Below are positions 31,601-34,057 of a stretch of DNA of 34,057 bases, one piece after another. The first letter of the stretch is position 1. Each line of letters begins with the position of its first letter. This DNA comes from Phelpsiimicrobium sp043802125 (lineage in GTDB: Bacteria > Omnitrophota > Gorgyraeia > Velamenicoccales > Velamenicoccaceae), in NCBI GenBank assembly GCA_043802125.1, contig JAZDLG010000020.1:1-34057 (forward strand), read 5' to 3'. The notes under the pieces were generated by a model, which made no database searches, had not been told where the DNA came from, and was given only the letters and a program-made list of their open reading frames with translations. Position numbers and translations under genes: made by a program.

Positions 31601-34057
31601 TCCAGGAGAATCTGAAGTGTTTATAACCCATATCTTGTCTAAGAATTTATTTTCTCGGGCACTTAATGTTTTTAGTTTTTTCTCCAGAATTTCTATATCT
31701 CTATTTAAGCGGGCTGCCTTTTGGAAAAGCGTCCGAGATTGCGGTTGTTGGCTTGCTGTTAATTTCTGCGCGAAAGCAGGGGTTACAGAAAGAATATTGA
31801 CATTTGTATGGCGGAAAAGTGAATGTAAAGCGCCTGCGGTAAAATCAGATATTCCCGAGTACATAACAATAAGAATAAAAGAAAACAAGGAAATTATATT
31901 TTTCTTTAGAGGTGAGCTGAAGGACTTCAACGGCGAGGCGCTCTTATCGTCCACGGTCCATGGTCTACGGTCCACGGCTGGTAAACTGCGGTCTGTGGAC
32001 TGTCGACTGCGGACTGAATCTAAGGCCAGCGGTAATGCAACCTTGATTGGCGAAGAGGAAAAACCTGTATCAAAACTATGCTCCTGAACGGATATTAATT
32101 GTTCTACGGCTCTCAACTCTTCATCCAGAGAGCGTATAAACGGCCTGATCTCCAGCCCTTTGAGATTGTATGGCAACCGAAGAAGCTCATTCGCGAATAA
32201 CCTGGCCGCCTCTAAACACTCTTTGCTACTGTAAATTTCTTCTTGATGCCTCAAGAAAATGGCGATATCGAAGAGTTCGCTGGATATCGCAAAATTGGCC
32301 ATCAAAATCCCATCTGTGCTGATTGGAGGATACGCCGTAAGGATGGCCTGTCGGAGCGCCAGCAGTTCACCGGGATCTTTATTGTCTTTCAGATGACGGA
32401 TCTTTTCTAAAGCGGTCCGCGTGCTTATCAGGAAGATTGTCAGCCACCAGGCCTTACGCAGGTATTCGTTGTCGAAGTTCAAATTGATATTTACGATTTT
32501 GTCGCTTGTTTTTGAAAGCTCTGTCTCATATTGCGCGTAATTCGCTTCGAGAAGAAAATCCAACATAAGAACCTTCTGCAGATGCAAGAATATGTTGGGC
32601 GGCGAATTCTCGATCTGTGTATTCAGAAGTGACAAGACATCATTCCATTCTTCAAAGGAAAAGGCGGCTTGAGAAAAAACATGCTTGAGGGTAGTGGCAT
32701 CGCTTTGCTGGATTAAGAGAGAACTAAGATGCTCTGCTTCTTTAAAAAGCCCTGTCTTGCCATAGGCGGTGAAGTAGTCTAAGATATTTCCGTAAAGAGA
32801 AATCATATACCGATGTTCGTCAACGGAATCAAGGCTGGTTTTAAATGTCTCAACTAACCCGTATAATCTCGCTTTATCAAAAAGAGCGCAGGGCCCCAGT
32901 TCAGACAGTTTCTCTGAAGTTGCAGGCGACATAATGTCTGTTCTTCTCCCGCGCCGTGAATGTATGGGGCTACTTGTCTGCTGAGTGCCTTCATTGTCTT
33001 TGCGGGTAATACCTTTAAGACCGTTTCCATCTAACCCGTTGATAAGTGAAGAACTGCGGCGGAACTGTTCCCCGACAGCGAGCGGCGAGGAGGCGGGGTT
33101 TCCAGCAAAATAGAAACCGTTTCTGCTGATGAGCGGGATATTGGAAATATCTTCATATTTATAGTCTCCGCGGAATACTATTTCAGGTTTATGTAATCTC
33201 TGACAACTCGGGAAAATTATACGGAGGCAATCCATAATTGTTTCCCCCGTAATGGTCATGGTACGCTCATCAATAATGAGATAAGCTTTCGGTTTTAGGA
33301 GCTTTTTTGCTTTAAGAAGCCATTGCCTGGGTTCTCCTCGAACATATCTACCCACTAAATCAATGAGCGTAATTAAGTCAAAACTCCCTTTTTCCAGCCT
33401 GTGTTTCTTAATGTCTAAAATGCCGAATTCTCCGTTTATTCCTTGTAACTTTAACTCTCTTTCAATACCGCTTCTTGCCAAAGTTTGTTCAAAGTTTTCT
33501 TTTAGCTTTATAAGTTCTCTGATCTTGTATTCTGAACACTCAACAAAAGTAATATTATAACCTTGGGGCATTAAAATTAAAGGCCGATATCCCGCACTAT
33601 CGCCCACAATCATAATTTTGTTAACATCCGGAAGAGATGATATTTCATCGGCAAATTTCGCAGCGATTCCAAAATCTGTATCATTGAATTCCTCAAGTTG
33701 GGTGATTTTTAACAGATCCATAATTTCTTTTTTATCTATAAATCGATGGCCCACCCCCACCGGCGAGGAGGCGGTAGATTCTTCAGCTTGTAGCTCATAG
33801 CTCTTAGCTCGCAGGAAAGCTAACGGGCTTGAGCCAGTATCTGCATCCCATCTGCCATCTTTTGAAAATCCCTTTATTACCTTGGTATCGGAATCGGATT
33901 GCTCCTCAGAGGAATGCCGCTCTATAACAAATAATTCGATTATCTTTGCTGCAAGTGCCTTTGCCTCTTCTCGTCTATCATCAGAATGATAAAATAGCAT
34001 TTTTCTGTAAACGGTTGCTTGAATGCCATTTTTTATGGATTCATCATTGTCCCTTAA
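22658..34057 (-). CDS. Giant modular protein (over 3,799 codons), 5' end outside the window
   Basis: Open from the stop at 22658 to the right edge. The 19 codons between the first ATG (34000) and the edge have no stop, so the protein is longer than seen. Numbering from that ATG, the order is: methyltransferase-like A (about 76-298), helical region (about 345-640), hydrophobic export-like segment 1 (about 699-745), coiled coil plus unknown domain (to about 1090), export-like segment 2 (about 1111-1137), CE4 deacetylase (about 1150-1400), helical region (to about 1615), RelE-like segment (about 1622-1731), unknown domains (to about 2285), methyltransferase-like B (about 2282-2504), receiver (about 2517-2627), winged-helix/helical region (to about 3350), trypsin-like protease (about 3348-3517), papain-like domain (about 3568-3687). 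At least 20 (A/S/T)SSP(L/V/I) boxes separate modules. It could be a multi-enzyme polyprotein or a fusion created by in-frame repeats. Confidence 0.8.
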   Translation of the reverse strand, partial: LRDNDESIKNGIQATVYRKMLFYHSDDRREEAKALAAKIIELFVIERHSSEEQSDSDTKVIKGFSKDGRWDADTGSSPLAFLRAKSYELQAEESTASSPVGVGHRFIDKKEIMDLLKITQLEEFNDTDFGIAAKFADEISSLPDVNKIMIVGDSAGYRPLILMPQGYNITFVECSEYKIRELIKLKENFEQTLARSGIERELKLQGINGEFGILDIKKHRLEKGSFDLITLIDLVGRYVRGEPRQWLLKAKKLLKPKAYLIIDERTMTITGETIMDCLRIIFPSCQRLHKPEIVFRGDYKYEDISNIPLISRNGFYFAGNPASSPLAVGEQFRRSSSLINGLDGNGLKGITRKDNEGTQQTSSPIHSRRGRRTDIMSPATSEKLSELGPCALFDKARLYGLVETFKTSLDSVDEHRYMISLYGNILDYFTAYGKTGLFKEAEHLSSLLIQQSDATTLKHVFSQAAFSFEEWNDVLSLLNTQIENSPPNIFLHLQKVLMLDFLLEANYAQYETELSKTSDKIVNINLNFDNEYLRKAWWLTIFLISTRTALEKIRHLKDNKDPGELLALRQAILTAYPPISTDGILMANFAISSELFDIAIFLRHQEEIYSSKECLEAARLFANELLRLPYNLKGLEIRPFIRSLDEELRAVEQLISVQEHSFDTGFSSSPIKVALPLALDSVRSRQSTDRSLPAVDRRPWTVDDKSASPLKSFSSPLKKNIISLFSFILIVMYSGISDFTAGALHSLFRHTNVNILSVTPAFAQKLTASQQPQSRTLFQKAARLNRDIEILEKKLKTLSARENKFLDKIWVINTSDSPGKIRRVLGDELKKFFGKGKNLPLDSLKDELTQAIIEEIRSIDKAKERLQKEKEPWQEKFDDLLIKMTAVLDYKGLIRAMLNHPAVKIIKEKGSDPKYVNIPEHVINAYLAIAFAKVLEMPYYEVPEEIGPSRNYFEDLVNRIYKKHPEDVVMELHVDTSDTQKLMSRMYPASISRDGLRFSKVLKVDNGSIVFEVWPEITSDLLDLPKTSLLEFCDGNRLFRLDGKEFIERFIKAIRLILDYVNDGNIVLVGGHGGLSGKSYYINSVNKHSKGTTDIKLDLVTFKALASSSSPIGHDFRLIKVHNAFFAKAIRSPTILAVILSLFLLFSPYFTYAFETPKPKIVNSQKAPLNLRERVILRCDDGPHPIYTRELLYALEKLKVKNVEFYFIGENMAPSRITKKVKQALDRNVPSIIKKVILELAGEREISDFDPHKSEIISQIIKRGYCLGNHTYTHPDKNSRRPLELNTEYQFLLELIATQQVMNLSLKRIGEPASLWYDFATPGGNYHLTEILKEQLNNLYNPGHPLSAYRLLDIKDLSKIYPSVNYPDLPKGLKPVSWDIDSYDANERHKRLSPLAIRQKIIKILEKQDKVKLLIHPGRGGWAEALEEIFKKACSPDDTASSPVNELFEKQLKELIVCGFLGASLPTKGSPEYEGLRELLAYTDKYFLNDVFRHSKDYHVENLVREVSIFLGKLKAQSDSDTVGLIFYTVIEFFLPYHGLSYIAVKVPWDTESLNGFVKTLKKESDAKEWFEIFYFCQMRGLEKELCEIFKEADKTEALPLKDIKQKLYEAAKAQKNWLEAQRILDGKEGGGVGSSPLAEQRDVILGDRLKKRIVPTDENFEKWIRALKIIAENPEIGQPVGEKHIHLKKRGNVVRVYKFERQEELLYVVTPEKKKIFVLDFVRKSKLHRLVRHKGWIREMQRILDNIGMESSDAGVFRGEESVSGEIGADVLKSFADKNNSSVEFLITEDRRPFVLIPSSLDKVKALLSAKGFGWEEVKIRGVFAITENNRHRGRFGIAKQGLIAFSPHNKNSPEDCKLILELVETLLNDADRMVSFRKAETVSSPIGKVGRPASSRPSLSPVRSEGVPSEVLSLSKGVVDGPLDSRGQFRRSSSPINGLDGNGLQRNSIVYYPAIGGGHYPIDIKSVLSATDCSYLVGSDIVHVIGNPTATFNIFREHMKHAFYDLDIPWREEMCRRISSYVYTARFPYRNKPIRLKMYYKFDATKDFPKELNRGYWGLFIKDDEELPALMDPQVRKTLFGLLDPKVGFLMIKKSSMNTEIAGELKNLSFIKIRIDAGSILHSKNMLFYRRQSVSLPQDSAVRGAGLNPLSEARGSISPMSYAHTASSPLASSSSSVDRLDQIALDLLDKLTFEERRVRYDLIMKSFDRTDQGKMRILEGVKQKMRMVMAALSDQEINAFWIKLEKLILYVHLGNWIEDLINDIQHYLNATNPVWIDELFRRMESLSGLKPPYSSKKDSASSPVGVGRRWIDKKEIMDLLKITQLEEFNDADFGIAAKFADEISVLADVNKIMLVGDSAGYLPLILMAQGYHITFVECSEYKIRELMKLKENFEQTLIRSGIKRGLKLQGINEEFGILDIKKHRLEKGSFDLITLIDLVGRYVRGEPRQWLLKAKKLLKPKAYLIMDERPMTMTGETIMDCLRIVFPSCRRLHKPETVFRGDYKYEDISNIPLISRNGFYFTLNPSLKKVSSPLEKRVLLVDDNPGQVSRYDLQLRGKGYEVLTAQDGEAAFKLYEQNNGDFVFVITDKSMPKMNGIELIKKIRKSRMFESDPALAQQYAHALGGKITVCRKSIPIEDLLKELTASSPLDAPRDSACCSVSKREIKADLGAIKPFLDRVIGLTQSIYELFSSQSSEARLPVNRAAGLLNMPETQSAKGCQLLADENLIQVNKDAQGRVTEIGVSGENKLNLIFFALSFAQIPLNGDDFYDAFRLSKRMIRESLKNLFYNQKKIMSFDENQEDKLDFLARRFMPSKTIRLLQMRIPDEHKVKALQRRLKYLGNDLYAEIGLCYYYYKTSQNKEMRQMIERLSREESLPYYISRFSGVLIEFGLDVGKNILAFLQECANLNPKLNDDANMKSSVQELERLIRSQALAGSPSGFSSSPLGSLYSENNMKNNELRIELAKKYLKENGFITARIYTGILRAHPEIPWVNLTQRRVDLNKLAKTCKEITLERASGGEKIYRLKKLSPASSPLAFSKSQSRKVTKSQGHQVTRNRFDAGEVEKYFNRMAQRGPPISLTFGVIYPVASLSLSAQIPDSLVVPLIAKHFTLNAITAASPVAPEIKTNRDYSGHLLTLIQNTFEEIGLPGAITSLMLWLCERDDAKERFLIVEELARRLKQEGMATVFIEHIVLKIVLKDPLGQIAQGIITAANELTLLVRYLEKIINDRHFVRRVISYFLFTDNIKEKAPVLLYLAGKLNQQMKNGFFITSILEAITPYGNLEDLKERSERLINEASGIDSLIDLLHQYGLSHLKIREMLHTVAPREDIAGTVKKFYNILPEAPRKETMREALENEFKHLKNQEEFLFRIVSVVGGGSATAVYETDTHYLLLTNTHVVENHECVMLMTNETDPKEIGIANVIMRHKEVFFSPLRADLAIIAIEKQDLKVEKLVPLSFASEFKDGDLAVLVSGSKDTVSSGHLIGVQDMVILFGAEDENGDSGSPYLVKTKEGYRIIALEVMHGPAGTKIAPETIKDMANALEGRPSCFKIVSEDSSALESARDFLRALVDEEIIALINKILSDWNDPLRWDKIGHFPGVSILHNNSEFPDYFDCEDYIAQFFGFERRVSVKKIKGDFFEVAQNKRQPSDLVIYFDDDRYVSATHFGMIREDGRVESKFGVNGHVYAHPFRYVPRGYGVPKIFRRRSTTTRPESNGDNPVSSPLANETDQAGQFVSFGRHGASSPVMDEAVRVSFEEYVKQQKWLRYLERSTGKEVGCYKSSLTQNVTVHLFNIGVK
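22842..22876. repeat. 35-bp palindromic element, copy 2 (inside the giant frame)
   Basis: Nine-base arms AATGAGACA/TGTCTCATT around a 17-base centre. Same length, outer arms and inner AACTGT as the intergenic copy at 19240-19274. It is translated as NETDQAGQFVSF and lies between two SSP boxes (22884 and about 22815). Confidence 0.75.
22940..23300 (-). other. Papain-fold (NlpC/P60- or DUF7689-like) domain of the giant protein
   Basis: Encodes about residues 3568-3687. A Cys lies in FPDYFDCEDYIAQFFGFE (about 3598). PSDLVIYFDDDRYVSATHFGMIREDGRVESKFG has a His at about 3648, followed by HPFRYVPRGYG. The order Cys-helix, PxDLVxY strand, THxGxI strand with DGxVxSKFG, and a VPxxYG end is that of small papain-fold hydrolase-like domains. 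Catalytic activity is unproven. Confidence 0.5.
23450..23960 (-). other. Trypsin-like serine protease domain of the giant protein
   Basis: Encodes about residues 3348-3517. The complete triad context is visible: LLLTNTHVVEN (His about 3380), RADLAIIAIE (Asp about 3420) and ENGDSGSPYLV (Ser about 3485). The spacing and the GDSGSP motif match chymotrypsin-fold proteases of the Deg/trypsin_2 type. The preceding GGGSATAVYETDTHYLLL matches the first strands. It could process the giant protein itself or external substrates. Confidence 0.78.
24885..24932. repeat. 8-bp tandem repeat (six units) translated within the giant frame
   Basis: Units CTGGTGAC x2, CTTGTGAC, TTTGTGAC and TTTGCGAC x2 run without gaps. 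The total is 48 bp, a multiple of three, so the frame is kept. It encodes KSQSRKVTKSQGHQVTR beside an SSP box at 24948. Confidence 0.85.
26121..26450 (-). other. Response-regulator receiver domain of the giant protein
   Basis: Encodes about residues 2517-2627. KRVLLVDDNPGQ holds the acidic pair, VFVITDKSMPKMNGIELIKKIRKS the phosphoacceptor Asp (about 2571), and VCRKSIPIEDLLKEL the conserved Lys and helix 5. The stretch between strand 4 and strand 5 is unusual (SDPALAQQYAHALGGKI), without the typical hydrophobic ITG segment. It is fenced by SSP boxes on both sides (26109 and about 26450). Confidence 0.75.
26489..27156 (-). repeat. 668-bp module duplication, copy B (methyltransferase-like)
   Basis: Aligns without gaps to 33107-33774; most positions are identical, with scattered single-base differences. 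Encodes about residues 2282-2504: KIMLVGDSAGYLPLILM (Rossmann motif I), TFVECSEYK (acidic residue after strand 2) and GSFDLITLIDLVGRY (motif around strand 4). This is consistent with a SAM-dependent methyltransferase fold. The right end is the SSP box itself. Confidence 0.8.
28221..28271. repeat. 51-bp dispersed repeat, copy 1
   Basis: Matches 33018-33068 at 47 of 51 positions with no gaps. Encodes GQFRRSSSPINGLDGNGL in the giant frame and contains one of the SSP forms. Confidence 0.8.
28301..28319. repeat. REP-like element translated as PSEVLSLSKG
   Basis: GCCCTTCGACAGGCTCAGG is a sequence seen widely as an extragenic repeat in diverse bacteria. Here it is read in frame as VPSEVLSLSKGVVDG between SSP boxes of the giant frame. 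Its presence in a coding frame is unusual. Confidence 0.6.
28810..29135 (-). other. Possible RelE/ParE-like segment of the giant protein
   Basis: Encodes about residues 1622-1731. A helix ends in ALKIIAENPEIGQPV, followed by VVRVYKFERQEELLYVVTPEKKKIFVLDFVRKSKLHR. This resembles the helix and paired strands of RelE/ParE-type proteins (ENPEIG, then hydrophobic strands, then a basic F-x-K/R end). No antitoxin is adjacent. The assignment is tentative. Confidence 0.35.
29795..30555 (-). other. CE4 (NodB) polysaccharide deacetylase domain of the giant protein
   Basis: Encodes about residues 1150-1400. The five CE4 motifs appear in order: RCDDGPHPIYT (metal-binding Asp; the usual Thr-Phe is Arg-Cys), GNHTYTHPD (HxxxH), WYDFATPGGNY (RxPxG-like, Arg lost), VSWDIDSYD, and LLIHPGRGG. 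It is preceded by a hydrophobic export-like segment, which fits an enzyme acting on envelope glycans. Confidence 0.75.
30590..30670 (-). other. Internal signal-peptide/membrane segment 2 of the giant protein
   Basis: Encodes AKAIRSPTILAVILSLFLLFSPYFTYAFE, a basic start, 17-18 hydrophobic residues and an A-F-A-like end, directly before the CE4 domain. It looks like the native N-terminal signal of an exported deacetylase, now in the middle of a frame. Confidence 0.65.
31765..31908 (-). other. Internal signal-peptide/membrane segment 1 of the giant protein
   Basis: Encodes LKKNIISLFSFILIVMYSG followed after about 25 residues by SVTPAFAQKL, which has the appearance of a signal-peptidase site (A-F-A). 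It begins straight after an SSP box (FSSPLKK) and precedes a coiled coil of about 60 residues. Confidence 0.55.
31949..32015. repeat. Two 7-bp tandem repeat blocks translated within the giant frame
   Basis: Block one is GTCCACG, GTCCATG, GTCTACG, GTCCACG (31949-31976). After 11 bases, block two is GCGGTCT, GTGGACT, GTCGACT, GCGGACT (31988-32015). Encodes VRSRQSTDRSLPAVDRRPWTVDD between SSP-type boxes at about 31932 and 32046. Such heptamers are normally intergenic. Confidence 0.85.
33018..33068. repeat. 51-bp dispersed repeat, copy 2
   Basis: Partner of 28221-28271 (47 of 51 identical). Encodes EQFRRSSSLINGLDGNGL; the SSP form here has decayed to SSSL. It lies next to the SSP box at 33084. 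Confidence 0.8.
33107..33774 (-). repeat. 668-bp module duplication, copy A (methyltransferase-like)
   Basis: Encodes about residues 76-298 with KIMIVGDSAGYRPLILM, TFVECSEYK and GSFDLITLIDLVGRY. It ends at the right exactly with the SSP 13-mer and on the left is followed by NPASSPLA. It aligns gap-free with copy B 6.6 kb away, so the duplication is recent relative to the rest of the frame. Confidence 0.8.
33791..33811. repeat. 7-bp tandem repeat (three units) near the visible start of the giant frame
   Basis: TAGCTCA, TAGCTCT and TAGCTCG in succession encode part of LRAKSYELQAEE. It lies between SSP boxes at 33762 and about 33818. Confidence 0.75.

Larger units (their letters stand above)
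22884..33774. repeat. Dispersed SSP-box repeat (in-frame, domain-junction motif)
   Basis: The 13-mer GGCGAGGAGGCGG (plus strand) is identical at 24948, 26109, 27144, 27546, 29730, 33084 and 33762. It is preceded by AC or AG plus C, which gives ASSPV or ASSPL in the coding frame. Near-copies are at 22884 and 28365. Diverged in-frame forms encoding SSPL, SSPI or SSPV occur near 22815, 24690, 25220, 26450, 28250, 28395, 29145, 30722, 31908, 31932, 32046, 32967 and 33818. All lie in the giant frame, mostly between recognisable domains; I saw none in the sugar locus genes. Confidence 0.85.

Noticed and set aside
31617..32087. Plus-strand open frame of 156 codons
   Set aside because: It crosses the heptamer repeats and the antisense of the coiled-coil region, with no family features; a shadow of the minus-strand frame.
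26489..33774. The 668-bp copies as long terminal repeats of a mobile element
   Set aside because: Both copies are coding, in frame, and no integration or replication gene lies between them; an in-frame cassette duplication is simpler.
22658..34057. The giant frame as an assembly artefact
   Set aside because: Phase is kept for over 11 kb through repeats of several types, and recognisable domains with intact catalytic motifs occur along the whole length. Random misassembly would break the frame. Individual junctions could still be misassembled at the 668-bp repeat.

Overview
The window comes from a bacterium and reads entirely from the minus strand: every supported gene points right to left, with short gaps or overlaps. 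The proteins fit a Gram-negative, probably free-living or particle-associated anaerobe. A very long modular reading frame, a MetE-like methyltransferase and a glycoside-hydrolase locus of this style suggest Candidatus Omnitrophota or a related PVC-type lineage. That placement is inference: no rRNA, tRNA or other phylogenetic marker is present.

Region 1 (right, 22658 to the window edge) is one open reading frame of at least 3,799 codons. No stop lies between its first visible ATG (34000) and the edge, so its true start is outside the window. It strings together a SAM-methyltransferase-like module (present twice), large helical segments, two internal export-signal-like hydrophobic stretches, a CE4/NodB polysaccharide deacetylase, a possible RelE-like segment, a response-regulator receiver, a trypsin-like protease with a full His/Asp/Ser triad, and a papain-fold-like domain. 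The modules are separated by a recurrent short in-frame motif, (A/S/T)SSP(L/V/I). In DNA it is a conserved 13-mer that occurs identically at least seven times. Several junctions hold intergenic-type repeats (7-bp and 8-bp tandem repeats, palindromes, a REP-like sequence) bracketed by two such boxes. This is the most unusual content of the window.

Region 2 (about 21869-22631) holds two overlapping PilZ-domain genes, probably c-di-GMP effectors, behind a good sigma70-type promoter lying in the 3' end of the giant frame.

Region 3 (about 4701-21738) is a long carbohydrate-utilisation operon. In order of transcription it encodes a GH94 phosphorylase, a sugar-binding lipoprotein with two ABC permeases (no ATPase in the window), a GPH-type sugar:cation symporter, a TPR protein fused to a GH2/GH5-type glycosidase, a tandem carbohydrate-binding-like protein, a second paralogous glycosidase, a TPR protein with an Ig/PKD-like end, a cytoplasmic GH116 enzyme and a ROK-type regulator. 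A coherent model is that exported glycosidases and binding proteins process a beta-glucan-like polymer. Oligosaccharides then enter by the ABC or GPH route and are split inside by GH94 (phosphorolysis) and GH116 (hydrolysis).

Region 4 (left, 1-4547) holds a membrane-anchored coiled-coil protein, a LacI-type regulator almost touching a MetE/UROD-like methyltransferase, a small secreted protein, a YggT membrane protein and the N-terminus of a CNNM/CorC-family membrane protein cut by the window edge.

No rRNA, tRNA, CRISPR array, transposase or integrase was seen. No gene-free stretch exceeds 300 bases; the longest gaps (130-155 bp) hold hairpins and promoters and are listed below.
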